Assembly (NCBI GenBank): GCA_965247815.1
Contig: CBDFHW010000015.1
Location: 478,898 to 542,897, forward strand
From: CBDAQA01 sp965247815
GTDB taxonomy: Bacteria; Planctomycetota; Phycisphaerae; Tepidisphaerales; Tepidisphaeraceae
DNA: 64,000 bases
Reading direction: 5' to 3'
The position numbers and the translations under genes are program-made. Shown here one piece after another: positions 37,031-46,193 of the stretch. Numbering within the stretch: position 1 is the stretch's first letter; every line of letters starts with the position of its first letter. The notes below the pieces were generated by a model. The model had not been told where the DNA came from, searched no databases, and saw only the letters and a list, made by a program, of their open reading frames with translations.

Positions 37031-39058
37031 ATGAAACTGACGGGCAAGTCGCGCACCTCGCTCCCCAAGGCCGTAGCAGCGGCGGGCATCGCGGTGCTCG
37101 CATTCGTGCTCGCGCTCTCGACCCGACTGGTCACCCCGATCGCCGGGGCGATGAACCTGACTAACAACCTGTTCTACGACATTTTCTACCGCGTCCGGCC
37201 GTTCGAGGACCGCAAGACCGGCCCGGTCGTGATCGTGGTCGCGGACCAGAAATCGCTCGACTCGATCGACGCGCACTTTCATTACGGCTGGCCCTGGCCC
37301 CGGGAAATCTGGGGGAAGGTCGCCACTTACGTATCCAGCGCCGGCGCCAAGGCCGTCGGTTTTGACATCGCGTTCAGCGAGACCAGTGCGTACGAAAAGC
37401 GCACCGGGGACGACGAGCTTTTCGCCACCGCGATCGCGGCCATGAAGTGCCCGGTCGTCTTCGGGTCGTATGTAAGACCCGACGGGAAGTTCGACCACTT
37501 CGCCCCGCCGATCAACAGACCAAAACTGGCCGCGGTGAACGTCGGGGACGGGAAGGTCTACCGGACCTACGCGCCGGTCGTCGTCGGGGAAGACTCGCTG
37601 GCGAGTTCGCTGGTGAAAGCCGCGGGCGTGACGGCGACCCCCACCCGGCAGCGTTTTCTGCTGCATTATTTCGGGTCCACGGAGCAGAACACGTTCAAAT
37701 ACGTCTCGGCCGACGACGTGCTCGAAGCACAGATCAGCCCCAGCCGCGCCGCCAGGCACGGCGTCATCTCCAAGGACCTGTTCAAAGACAAGATCGTTTT
37801 GTTCGGCGTCAACTTTTTCGGCGGGTACGACCTGAAATCTTCCCCGTTGTCACCCAAGGCGTATCCCGGCGTCGAGGTGCAGGCGACCGCGGTGGAAAAT
37901 CTGATGTTCGGCCAAAGCGTGGTGCCGGTTGCCGACGCTTGGCTCGTGGCGGTCCCACTGCTCGGCGCGGCCGTCGCTGCGTTCGGTGTGATCTACCCTC
38001 GCAAGGCGTCGCTGAAACTATTGTTTCCCGCCGCGGCGACGATCGTGCTGCTCGCGGTCGGCATCCTGCTGTTTCGCAAAGCCGACATCCGCTGGCTTCC
38101 CCCGGGCGAGTCGCTGCTGGCGCTGGCGTTCGCGACGCCGATGGCTTTCAGCTATACCTACCTGGCCGAAGACCGCCAGCGACGGTTCATGCTCCGCGCG
38201 TTGTCCAAAATCGTCTCCCCCGCCATTGCCGAACAGCTGTCCAAAAATCCCGAGCGGCTCGCGCTCGGCACCGTGCGGACGCAGATCACGGTCGTCTTCA
38301 CCGACTTGGCGAATTTCACCGGCCTGTCGGAACTGATGGACGTGCAAACGTTGGGCCAATTACTGAATCGATATCTCGGTGAGATGTCCGACCAGGTGCT
38401 GGTGAACAACGGCACGCTGGACAAATACATCGGCGACGCCGTCATGTGTTTCTGGAACGCGCCACTGCCGCAGGACGACCACGCGGTGCTCGCCTGCCGG
38501 GCAGCGCTTGCGATGGCGGCGGCCGAGGACCGCATCCGCGCCGAGCTGGGCGCAATCGGCAAGAGCCTGTTCACCCGGATCGGCATTAACACCACGTCGG
38601 CCGCGGTCGGGTTCATCGGGTCGTCCCACCTGTTTAACTACACCGCGCTGGGCGACGGCGTGAACCTGGCGAGCCGGTTAGAAGGCGCGAACAAGCTGTA
38701 CGGGACCCGAATCCTTCTGTCGGAAGACACCGCGGCATTGGTCGGTTCGAAGTTCAACCTGCGGAAGATCGACAGCCTGCAAGTGAAAGGCAAGACCCGG
38801 CCGATTGCCGTCTTTCAACTGATCTCTGAGAAGACCGCGAACGACCACGCCTCTGCAAAATTAATCCGATTGTACGAGTCGGCGTTGTCGGCTTACCAAA
38901 AGCAGCAGTGGGACGAGGCCGACCAGTTTCTGCTTGAGCTTGCAACAACATTCGGCGAAGATCCTGCGAGTCGGGTGCTGTCCAAACGGATCGCGGCGTT
39001 CCGGGTGTCACCGCCGCCGGCGGGCTGGGACGGGACCTTCGAGGCGCGGGAAAAATAG
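37031..39058 (+). CDS. CHASE2-domain class III adenylate/guanylate cyclase
   Basis: 675 residues. An N-terminal membrane segment, an extracytoplasmic CHASE2 sensor (about 45-300, with FYRVRPFEDRKTGPVVIV and WPWPREIWGKV) and three more membrane helices (about 300-385) precede the cyclase domain (about 415-590). Metal-binding D425 (FTDLANFTG) and D469 (GDAVMCFWNAP) are present, as is TALGDGVNLASRLEGANKLYG. It should make cAMP (or cGMP) in response to an envelope signal. It is divergent from the cNMP-binding MscS channel and followed closely by SH3 and M48 genes. Confidence 0.94.
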   Translation: MKLTGKSRTSLPKAVAAAGIAVLAFVLALSTRLVTPIAGAMNLTNNLFYDIFYRVRPFEDRKTGPVVIVVADQKSLDSIDAHFHYGWPWPREIWGKVATYVSSAGAKAVGFDIAFSETSAYEKRTGDDELFATAIAAMKCPVVFGSYVRPDGKFDHFAPPINRPKLAAVNVGDGKVYRTYAPVVVGEDSLASSLVKAAGVTATPTRQRFLLHYFGSTEQNTFKYVSADDVLEAQISPSRAARHGVISKDLFKDKIVLFGVNFFGGYDLKSSPLSPKAYPGVEVQATAVENLMFGQSVVPVADAWLVAVPLLGAAVAAFGVIYPRKASLKLLFPAAATIVLLAVGILLFRKADIRWLPPGESLLALAFATPMAFSYTYLAEDRQRRFMLRALSKIVSPAIAEQLSKNPERLALGTVRTQITVVFTDLANFTGLSELMDVQTLGQLLNRYLGEMSDQVLVNNGTLDKYIGDAVMCFWNAPLPQDDHAVLACRAALAMAAAEDRIRAELGAIGKSLFTRIGINTTSAAVGFIGSSHLFNYTALGDGVNLASRLEGANKLYGTRILLSEDTAALVGSKFNLRKIDSLQVKGKTRPIAVFQLISEKTANDHASAKLIRLYESALSAYQKQQWDEADQFLLELATTFGEDPASRVLSKRIAAFRVSPPPAGWDGTFEAREK

Positions 39059-39079
39059 TCGGGCTCAACGAGGACGATC

Positions 39080-39544
39080 ATGAATCGGAAATTCGTTTAT
39101 TTCGGGTTGGCCGCGACGCTGTGCGCGTCGGCCGCGTTCGCCGAGCAGCTGTTCGTGAACAGCCAGTCGGTCGACATCCTGTCCGACAAGAGCGCGCTCA
39201 GCGACGTGCTGACCACAGTCCCCAAAGGCACCGCCTTGAACGTGGTCGCCCATGAAGACAAATGGGTCAAAGTCCAGACCGGCCCGCAGGAGGGTTACGT
39301 GTTCGAGGACGCGTTGTCGGTCGACAAACCCAACGGCGAGTTTGCCGCGGGCGTGGGGCTGAACACCGGCGTCACCGAAGGTGCCGCCGGCAAAGGACTG
39401 CAACCAGATGCGACCGAGTATGCAAAGGGGAAGAATCTGAGCCCCAAGGCGATTGAAGATCTCATCTCATTTAACAAGACCATCAAGGGAAGTGACCTGA
39501 AAGCGTTTGCAGCCGCCGGCAAGGTCGGCAAGTTCAGGCAGTGA
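39080..39544 (+). CDS. Secreted SH3-like domain protein
   Basis: 154 residues with a signal peptide cut after AAFA. Residues about 23-80 form a bacterial SH3 (SH3b) domain (LFVNSQSVDILSDKSALSDVLTTVPKGT, KWVKVQTGPQEGYVF). The remainder is Gly/Ala/Lys-rich with a helix. SH3b domains often bind cell wall or fold beside wall enzymes. It begins 21 bp after the cyclase and is followed by an M48 protease, so the three are probably one operon. Confidence 0.82.
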   Translation: MNRKFVYFGLAATLCASAAFAEQLFVNSQSVDILSDKSALSDVLTTVPKGTALNVVAHEDKWVKVQTGPQEGYVFEDALSVDKPNGEFAAGVGLNTGVTEGAAGKGLQPDATEYAKGKNLSPKAIEDLISFNKTIKGSDLKAFAAAGKVGKFRQ

Positions 39545-39594
39545 TCCTCCAACGAATTCACCTGCAAGCAGCTCCAATCAACCGCGGAACTCTC

Positions 39595-40425
39595 ATGAAA
39601 CGCATTATACTTCCGGCAATCGCGATGGGTTTTTTAACGCTAGCCAGTTGCTCTGGTGGCAAACTCGATACGAACTCGCTCGGCAACATGGTCGGCGGGA
39701 ATTACGGGCACATGATCAAGGCCGGTGGGCATGAAATAAATGCAATAACCTTGAGTGAAAGCGATGAGCCCGCGCTCGGACAGTCGGTCGGTTTATCGGT
39801 CACCAATACTTACCCAGTTCTCAAAAATGACGCGCTGACCAAGTACGTCACGCTCGTCGGATTCACCCTGGCTAGCACGCAAAACGATTCGAATCTTCGG
39901 TGCGTATTCGGCATTCTGGACACGCCGGAAGTGAACGCGTTCTCCGGTCCCCACGGATATATTTTTATCACCCGCGGCGCGCTGGCCGCGATGAAAGATG
40001 AAGCCGAACTCGCCGGCGTGCTAGGCCACGAGATGTCGCACGTAATGCTCCATCACGGATTAAATCAGGTAAGGGCGGCTGAGCAGGAAGCCGGCTTTTC
40101 CGAAGCGATCCAGAGCTCGTCCCGGGCGGCGCAATTTTCGGCCCTGGCGGACCGTGGCGTCGAAGCGATCACCAAGGTCGGCTACACCCAGAAACAGGAA
40201 TTCGAAGCCGACCAGAACTCGGTGAAGCTGGTCTCGGCCGCCGGGTACAACCCCGCGAGCTTCCTGCACTTCCTGAAACGCATCGCGCCGATGCAATCGG
40301 GCGGCGTCATGAGCACGCACCCCGGTGGCGCCGAGCGCGTGAGCCGAATCACCGAACAACTCGAAACGGTCCCCCGCACCGGGGCGACGCTGGCGGATCG
40401 GTTCAAGCAAAACGTGAATCTGTAG
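39595..40425 (+). CDS. M48-family lipoprotein metalloprotease
   Basis: 276 residues. The signal peptide has lipobox LAS-C, so it is likely anchored in a membrane. The zinc motif is H145-E-M-S-H149 (LGHEMSHVMLHH), with third ligand E204 in EFEADQNSVKL. STHPGGAERVSRI near the end is typical of the BepA/LoiP-like subgroup, which handles outer-membrane protein quality. The true start is the ATG at 39595, after the SH3 gene ends. Confidence 0.92.
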   Translation: MKRIILPAIAMGFLTLASCSGGKLDTNSLGNMVGGNYGHMIKAGGHEINAITLSESDEPALGQSVGLSVTNTYPVLKNDALTKYVTLVGFTLASTQNDSNLRCVFGILDTPEVNAFSGPHGYIFITRGALAAMKDEAELAGVLGHEMSHVMLHHGLNQVRAAEQEAGFSEAIQSSSRAAQFSALADRGVEAITKVGYTQKQEFEADQNSVKLVSAAGYNPASFLHFLKRIAPMQSGGVMSTHPGGAERVSRITEQLETVPRTGATLADRFKQNVNL

Positions 40426-40452
40426 GTCGACGACGATCTAAAACAAACCGAG

Positions 40453-40480
40453 ATCGCCCGGCCATGCTGGCCCGGGCGAT
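40453..40480. terminator. Bidirectional hairpin terminator
   Basis: ATCGCCCGG (40453-40461) pairs with CCGGGCGAT (40472-40480). It lies between the convergent M48 and TrmB genes, with A-rich sequence on the left and TTCGCTTC on the right. Confidence 0.65.
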
Positions 40481-40494
40481 TTCGCTTCACGACT

Positions 40495-41196
40495 TCACCC
40501 GGTTTGCAGTTCGACGTAATGAATCGGCTGCCGGCGTTTGATGAACCGATCCTCGAAATGGGTCCGCTCGCCGGCAAATCCGCGATTCGCGACGGCCTGG
40601 ATCGCAACCGCGTCGTTCCAGAGATCGGTCGTATTCACATTCACGCTGAAAGCGGATTCGTCGACCAGCTTCAGTAGGTGCTGGTAATAACCGGCGTGGT
40701 CGGTCTTGAAGCAGAACCGCGACCGGGGCCGCAGCACGGCGGCGGCATCGGACAGAAACGGGGCCGTCACCAACCGCCCCGCCGCTTCGACCGGGCGGTC
40801 GAACGGGTCGGGGTGGAACAGCCAGAGCTCGTCCACCTCGTGGTAGGCAAACAGGCGAAGAAGCTCCTGCCCGCGGCCGCGCAGCAGGATCACATTTCGG
40901 ATGCCCGCCGCGTCGAGTTGCCTTGCCCCGTCGTAGATCGGCCTGGCTTTCCAATCGATTCCGACGAAGGCCGTGTTCGGATGTTTGATCGCGATTCGCG
41001 TCAGGTACGCCGCGTCGAAACAGCCGATCTCCACCACCACGCGGTCGTCGAACGCCGGCCCGATTCGAGTTCGAAATAAGGCGCGCCACTGATGCCGGTG
41101 CTGAAACGCGGCTCGGTCGGCAAACACGATGTCCGGAAATTCGAGCAGCTTCGCGGCCCACACGCTCCGCGGGCTTTTGATCTCCGGACCTTCCAT
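40495..41196 (-). CDS. trmB: tRNA (guanine-N7)-methyltransferase, TrmB-like
   Basis: 233 residues. The SAM-binding motif is VVEIGCFDAAYL, with VGIDWK downstream. The TrmB signatures are LWLFHPDPFD and the C-terminal THFEDRFIKRRQPIHYVEL. It methylates G46 of tRNAs. The GCF in place of the common GSG loop makes it a somewhat divergent member, but the substrate-binding motifs are preserved. Confidence 0.85.
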   Translation of the reverse strand: MEGPEIKSPRSVWAAKLLEFPDIVFADRAAFQHRHQWRALFRTRIGPAFDDRVVVEIGCFDAAYLTRIAIKHPNTAFVGIDWKARPIYDGARQLDAAGIRNVILLRGRGQELLRLFAYHEVDELWLFHPDPFDRPVEAAGRLVTAPFLSDAAAVLRPRSRFCFKTDHAGYYQHLLKLVDESAFSVNVNTTDLWNDAVAIQAVANRGFAGERTHFEDRFIKRRQPIHYVELQTG

Positions 41197-41308
41197 TCGG
41201 CCGAGTATATCGCGTTATCCAATGGGCCCAAACGCACGGGAGGCGGACCGATGCGCGGTCCGCCTGCCGGTGTTGAAACAGAGGTGACGTATCCTGGGGT
41301 CGATCAAC

Positions 41309-42079
41309 TCAGCGAAGTCCGCCGCTGATGACCATCGTCTCGCCCGTGATCCAGGCCGAATCGTTGGAGGCCAAGAACACCGCCGCCGGCGCGATGTCGC
41401 CGGGCTGACCGATGCGGCCCAGGGGTGTCTGCGCTTCGATCTGTTTGCGGAAGTCGTTGTCCTCGTTGGTCATGCCCGCCGCGGTCGCGCCTTCGGTGAC
41501 GACCATGCCCGGGTTGATCGAGTTGACCCGGATCTTGCGACTTCCGAGTTCCTTCGCCAGCGACCGAGTGACCGCGTCGACCGCCGCCTTGGTGGCGCTG
41601 TAGACCGACCCGCCCGCCACCCCGTAGGTCGAGACCAGTGAGCTGATATTGATAATGCTCCCGCCGTCGGGGCCGAAGTGCTTCGCCGCCTCCTGCGAAG
41701 TCAGGATCAGTCCGAGCACGTTCAGATCGAAGAGCTTGTGAAACAGTTCGCTGGTGATTGCGTCCAGCGGCGCGAACTCATAAATACCGGCATTATTGAC
41801 CAGGATGTCGACCTTCCCGAACGCCTTTTTCGCTTCGACGAAAAGCTGACGAATCTCGGGTTCCTTCGCGACGTTCGCCTGCACGGCGATCGCCTTGCCG
41901 CCGCCGGCGACGATCTCGGCGACGACGCGGTCGGCGCCGGCCTTGCTCGAGCTGTAATTGACCACCACCGACGCGCCCTCGGCCGCCAGGTGCGTCGCGA
42001 TCGACGCACCGATGCCCTTGGATGCGCCCGTCACCACCGCCACTTTACCCGCCACTTTACCCGCCAGTTTCTTCGCCAT
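41309..42079 (-). CDS. SDR-family oxidoreductase (FabG/glucose-dehydrogenase-like)
   Basis: 256 residues from the ATG at 42079, preceded by GGAG. The Rossmann motif TGASKGIG, NNAG, ISSLVSTYG and the active-site Tyr-Lys in YSATKAA are all present; the end WITGETMVISGG is typical. It is a classical NAD(P)-dependent short-chain dehydrogenase of unknown substrate. It is divergent from a TetR regulator with a palindromic operator between them, so it is probably the TetR target. The N-terminus contains a duplicated AGKV caused by a 12-bp tandem repeat. Confidence 0.94.
   Translation of the reverse strand: MAKKLAGKVAGKVAVVTGASKGIGASIATHLAAEGASVVVNYSSSKAGADRVVAEIVAGGGKAIAVQANVAKEPEIRQLFVEAKKAFGKVDILVNNAGIYEFAPLDAITSELFHKLFDLNVLGLILTSQEAAKHFGPDGGSIINISSLVSTYGVAGGSVYSATKAAVDAVTRSLAKELGSRKIRVNSINPGMVVTEGATAAGMTNEDNDFRKQIEAQTPLGRIGQPGDIAPAAVFLASNDSAWITGETMVISGGLR
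42041..42064. repeat. 12-bp tandem duplication in the SDR N-terminus
   Basis: CACTTTACCCGC occurs twice in a row (42041-42052, 42053-42064), duplicating AGKV in the protein without changing the frame. Confidence 0.8.
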
Positions 42080-42112
42080 GATCGACTCCGTGTTTGAAAG
42101 TAAAAACTTCTG

Positions 42113-42124
42113 TACCGGTCGGTA
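42113..42124. promoter_or_regulatory. Likely TetR operator
   Basis: TACCGGTCGGTA: arms TACCG/CGGTA around a 2-bp centre, midway between the divergent SDR and TetR genes. TACCG..CGGTA is a common operator core for TetR regulators of divergent SDR genes. Confidence 0.65.
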
Positions 42125-42175
42125 AAGATAGACAGGTGGATCGGCGGGGTCAAGTTGAATACGATATCGAACGGT

Positions 42176-42781
42176 ATGAAAAAGCCGGCGAAGAAGATTC
42201 AGCGGGGCCGGCCACGGGGCTTCGACGCCGAGAAGGCATTGGACCAGGCGATGCGCGTCTTCTGGAGCAAGGGGTATGACGGCACCTCGCTCCCGGACCT
42301 GACCGACGCGATGGGCATCAACCGCCCCAGCCTGTATGCCGCGTTCGGCAACAAGGAGCAGCTGTTCGAGAAAGCACTCGACCGTTACGTAGAGATGGGT
42401 AACAAGCGACTGCAGCGGGCCATGGCGCTGCCCACCGCCCGCGAGGCGGTGCGGGCATTTCTTACCGCCGGCATCGGCAACTGCTCGGCTAACAGTCCGC
42501 GCGGGTGTCTGCTGGTTCAAGGCTCGCTGTGCGGTGGTGAGGAATCTGAATCGGTGCGAAAAGGCTTGGCCCGCCGCCGCGGGGCGATCGAAGACGTCCT
42601 GGGGGACCGGTTTGTTCGGGCGATCGCCGAAGGGGAAAAGCTGCCGACACGATCCCCGGAACATCTGGCGAAGTACTTCTCGACCGTGATGCACGGGATG
42701 GCCGTCCAAGCCACGGGCAACGCGACCCGGGCACAACTGTTGGCCGTGGTCGAACTGGCCATGCAGTCCTGGCCGGTTTGA
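42176..42781 (+). CDS. TetR/AcrR-family transcriptional regulator
   Basis: 201 residues from the ATG at 42176; a TTG at 42155 is also open. The N-terminal helix-turn-helix reads FDAEKALDQAMRVFWSKGYDGTSLPDLTDAMGINRPSLYAAFGNKEQLF. The C-terminal ligand-binding domain (SPRGCLLVQGSL...) resembles regulators that repress divergent SDR genes. It should bind the TACCG..CGGTA site upstream and respond to an unknown small molecule. Confidence 0.93.
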   Translation: MKKPAKKIQRGRPRGFDAEKALDQAMRVFWSKGYDGTSLPDLTDAMGINRPSLYAAFGNKEQLFEKALDRYVEMGNKRLQRAMALPTAREAVRAFLTAGIGNCSANSPRGCLLVQGSLCGGEESESVRKGLARRRGAIEDVLGDRFVRAIAEGEKLPTRSPEHLAKYFSTVMHGMAVQATGNATRAQLLAVVELAMQSWPV

Positions 42782-42905
42782 ACTCTCCAGTACGGAAAAC
42801 CCTCGCCGGTGTGATGCATTCAAGCACACCTTGTCGGCTCGAAATTCCCTGCCATGATGATCGTTCCAGTCGGTACGGGCGAACATTCTGCACTGGAACA
42901 CAGCA

Positions 42906-43648
42906 ATGACATTTCTCCGACCGGCGGCGTGGGCTTCGATCCTCACCTGCATCCTGATCATCGTAACCTCGTGCCGACCGGCGGCCGACACTCCCAACTC
43001 GCCGGTCGAACGCCCCCGCGTCGATGCCCCGCTCGCCCTGCCGGCCACGCAGTCGACCGACTACGTCGTTGAACCTGGCGACACCCTCGAGCTGAAATTC
43101 TTCTATCAACCCGAACTAAACGACACGCTCGTCATCCGGCCCGACGGAAGGTCTCCCCGCAGTTGATCGACGAGGTCCCCGCCGCTGGGTCAACCGTCGC
43201 CGAACTGAAGGCCGAACTCACCCGGCGATATGCCGGCACCCTGAAGCGGCCGGTGGTCGCGGTCAACGTGAAGGAACTGGCCGAGCAGCGGATCTTCGTC
43301 GGCGGTGAAGTCATCGTCCCCGGCGTGATCCCCCTGCGTGGCCGGTTGACCGCGCTGCAGGCAATCATGCAGGCCGGCGGGATCAAGAGCACCGCCGACC
43401 CGGCAAGTGGTCATCCTCCGCAACCAGGCACCGGCCGCCCGCTGTTCATGAAGCTGAACCTCGACCGCGACCTCAGCACCGGGTCCACTACCCACGACCT
43501 GTCCGTGCGGCCCATGGACATCGTCTTCGTCCCCAAGACCAAAATCGCCGGTGCCGACGACTTCATGGAACAATACGTCGACAAACTGATCGACGGCTCC
43601 CGCAGCGTCGGCGTCTTCTACAACCTCAACGGCGGCGTGATCAGATAA
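42906..43648 (+). pseudogene. Wza-type polysaccharide export lipoprotein, frameshifted
   Basis: The first frame (42906-43166) gives a lipobox signal (IIVTS-C) and VVEPGDTLELKFFYQPELNDTLVIRPDG, the start of a polysaccharide biosynthesis/export domain. It runs off frame at about 43146-43151. The next frame (43163-43648) continues with LIDEVPAAGSTVAELKAELTRRYAG, the expected following block, then FVGGEVIVPGVIPLRGRLTALQAIMQAGG. A further stretch at 43404-43433 reads QVVILRNQAPA only in a third frame, pointing to two more compensating indels. Either the gene has decayed or the assembly carries several indel errors. The complete product would be about 248 residues. Confidence 0.8.
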
Positions 43649-44365
43649 CCCCCGCCATTGCCGAAAACCGCCATTTTCGAGCAGCTATCTTACCTATCCT
43701 GCCCGAAACTGAAATTGTTGTCCGAATGTCGCATATCGAACTAGGATCGAGCCGGGAAATTCGCTATAGACCCATTTATAGTCGAAACTTAGATCTCCTC
43801 ACCACCCGCCAATTTCGGCCAGTTCTGAAATCCGAGAATCTCTGCCTGTCCCTGCTTTGTGGAGTCGATCCGACTGGTTCGCCCACGGCTTTTACAATGG
43901 ATTTCACGCCATTTACAATCCGCCAGCCGTCCGCCGAGTTTTCGTGGGGAGACCCGTGCCCGATTCAGTCTTTCTGTCTGATGCGTCAATCGTGTTCGTC
44001 GACCGCTGGTCTAACTGTAGCGGCCGGGCGTGATGTCCGCTTCAGAGGTGGCTGGGACGTTCAAGGGGGCGAAGGCGGCGCGGGTCGGAGAGTTGCTGGG
44101 GGGCAAAGCCAGGAAAATCGACGGCGGGCGGTTAGGGCAGACGGGGCCGCTGAAGCGGCACCCGCCGGGGCGGGGGGGGCGTTGAAGTTTCGACGCGGGG
44201 GCCTTGTGACCAGTCGCTTGTTTTCCTAGAATTCGGGGTTCTCGGCCGGGCGTTCCGGGCGGGCAATACCTTGTGCAGCACGTTCATCTCGCGTGGCGGT
44301 GAACGGTTTACATTTTTGGGCCACGCATACCCAAGGTCGGGCGGGTAATTCCGTCCCTTTTTTTC
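43649..44365. other. 717-bp region upstream of rpsA
   Basis: No confident gene. The right half (44030-44190) is strongly G-rich on the plus strand and includes a 50-codon frame (44033-44185) for a basic Gly/Arg/Lys-rich peptide without a ribosome-binding site. The last bases before rpsA are a T7 tract (44358-44364). The rpsA promoter presumably lies here, but I cannot place it. Confidence 0.5.
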
Positions 44366-46129
44366 ATGGTCGATTTTAATCTCATCCACTCTCTCAGCGA
44401 TTTCGACGACGACGCGGACGCAGCCGTTTTATCGGCTCTGGGCGCGGGCGCCACCGACGTCGCGGTGCTGGTCCCCAACGACGAAGTTCAGGACTTCACG
44501 CCGGGCGCGATCCTCAAGGGCCGGGTCACCAGCCATGCCGGTGACGATTTCGTGATCGAGCTCGGGCTCAAGAGCGAAGGCATCCTGGAGCGCAACGAGT
44601 TCGACGAACCGGAGAACGTCAAGATCGGCGACGAAGTCAAAGTGCTGCTCGAAGACGTCGAAGGCGACACCGGGATGGTCCGCATCAGCAAGCGAAAAGC
44701 TGACCGGATCATCAACTGGGAAGCCATCATGAAGAGCAAGAAGGAAGGCGAGCCGGTCAGCGGCAAGGTCACCAAGAAGATCAAGGGTGGCCTGCTGGTG
44801 GACATTGGCGTGCCGGTCTTCCTGCCCGCGTCGCAGGTGGACATCCGCCGGCCGGGTGAAATTTCGGACTGGATCGGCCGCAACATTGATGCGGTCATTC
44901 TGAAGATCGACGAAGAGCGTCGGAACATCGTCATCAGCCGCCGGAAACTGATCGAACAGCAGCGCGAAGAGCTGAAGAAAAAGACACTGGACGGGATCAC
45001 CGTCGGAACGGTCCGCAAGGGGACGGTCAAGAATATCGCCGACTTCGGCGCGTTCATCGACCTCGGCGGGATCGACGGGCTTCTGCACATCACGGACATG
45101 TCGTGGGGCCGGATCAACCACCCGAGCGAGATGCTCAAGATCGATCAGGAGATCGAGGTCAAGGTCCTGTCGATCGACAAGGACAAGGAAAAGATCGCCC
45201 TCGGCCTGAAGCAGAAGGACGCTTCGCCGTGGGAAAACATCGAGCTCAAGTACCCGGTCGGTTCGGTGCACGACGCCAACGTCGTCAACATCATGTCGTA
45301 CGGCGCGTTCTGCAAGCTCGAGGAAGGCGTCGAAGGCCTTGTTCACATTTCCGAAATGTCCTGGACCAAGCGGATCAATCATCCGAGCGAAGTGGTCACG
45401 CAGGACATGCCGGTCAAGGTCAAGGTCCTGGAGATCAACAAGGACAAGCAGGAAATCAGCCTGGGCATGAAGCAGGTCGAGGAGAACCCCTGGGAACGCG
45501 TGGCCGAGAAGTATCCGCCCGGTTCGATGGTCGAGGGCAAGGTGCGGAACATCGCCAACTACGGCGCGTTCGTCGAGATCGAAGAAGGCATCGACGGCCT
45601 GCTGCACGTCAGCGATCTGTCGTGGACCAAGAAGATCGGTCACCCGAGCGAAATGCTCAAGAAGGGCGAATCGGTCCAGGCGGTCGTTCTCAGCGTCGAT
45701 CAGGAAAAGCAGCGCATCGCCTTAGGCCTGAAGCAAATGACCGAGGACCCCTGGGTCAATGCGATCCCGTCGGCCTACCGCCCCGGTCAGGTCGTCAAAG
45801 GCGTGGTCACGAAGATCGCCAACTTCGGCGTGTTCGTGGAACTCGCCCCGGGCCTCGAAGGCCTGCTGCACATCTCGGAAATCTCCGATCAGAAGATCGA
45901 GAAGCCCGAAGACGTGCTCAAGGTCGGTCAGGATCTGGACGTCAAGATCCTCCGCGTCGACAGCGACGAACGGAAGATCGGCCTGTCGCTCAAGCGCGCC
46001 CAGTGGCAACAGGAAGAAGAGCAGCGTGAAGAAGCCCGCGGCAAGCGCGCCGAGAAGCGCGGCCTGCGTGGTGGTCTGGAAGGCGGCGAAGCATCGACCG
46101 GCCTGGGAGATCTCAAGCTGGGCGAGTAA
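44366..46129 (+). CDS. rpsA: 30S ribosomal protein S1
   Basis: 587 residues with six S1 (OB-fold) repeats beginning near residues 46, 127, 212, 297, 384 and 471. Repeats 3-6 are the strong RNA-binding ones (GTVKNIADFGAFIDLGGIDGLLHITDMSW and relatives). S1 binds mRNA and helps the 30S subunit start on structured or Shine-Dalgarno-poor messages. No Shine-Dalgarno is seen before the ATG; instead there is a pyrimidine tract, as expected for a self-regulated rpsA. An intrinsic terminator follows. Confidence 0.98.
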   Translation: MVDFNLIHSLSDFDDDADAAVLSALGAGATDVAVLVPNDEVQDFTPGAILKGRVTSHAGDDFVIELGLKSEGILERNEFDEPENVKIGDEVKVLLEDVEGDTGMVRISKRKADRIINWEAIMKSKKEGEPVSGKVTKKIKGGLLVDIGVPVFLPASQVDIRRPGEISDWIGRNIDAVILKIDEERRNIVISRRKLIEQQREELKKKTLDGITVGTVRKGTVKNIADFGAFIDLGGIDGLLHITDMSWGRINHPSEMLKIDQEIEVKVLSIDKDKEKIALGLKQKDASPWENIELKYPVGSVHDANVVNIMSYGAFCKLEEGVEGLVHISEMSWTKRINHPSEVVTQDMPVKVKVLEINKDKQEISLGMKQVEENPWERVAEKYPPGSMVEGKVRNIANYGAFVEIEEGIDGLLHVSDLSWTKKIGHPSEMLKKGESVQAVVLSVDQEKQRIALGLKQMTEDPWVNAIPSAYRPGQVVKGVVTKIANFGVFVELAPGLEGLLHISEISDQKIEKPEDVLKVGQDLDVKILRVDSDERKIGLSLKRAQWQQEEEQREEARGKRAEKRGLRGGLEGGEASTGLGDLKLGE

Positions 46130-46161
46130 GTTTTTGCCCTGCCTTGCGATGTATGAATCAG

Positions 46162-46193
46162 AAGGACCGGCCTGGAAGGGCCGGTCCTTTTTT
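46162..46193 (+). terminator. Intrinsic terminator of rpsA
   Basis: AAGGACCGGCC (46162-46172) pairs perfectly with GGCCGGTCCTT (46179-46189), 6-nt loop, followed by more T residues to 46193. Confidence 0.92.

Noticed and set aside
44429..45643. 404-codon minus-strand frame inside rpsA
   Set aside because: It mirrors the strongly conserved S1 repeats on the other strand; its Asp/Leu/Val-rich translation is a by-product of GC-rich codons.
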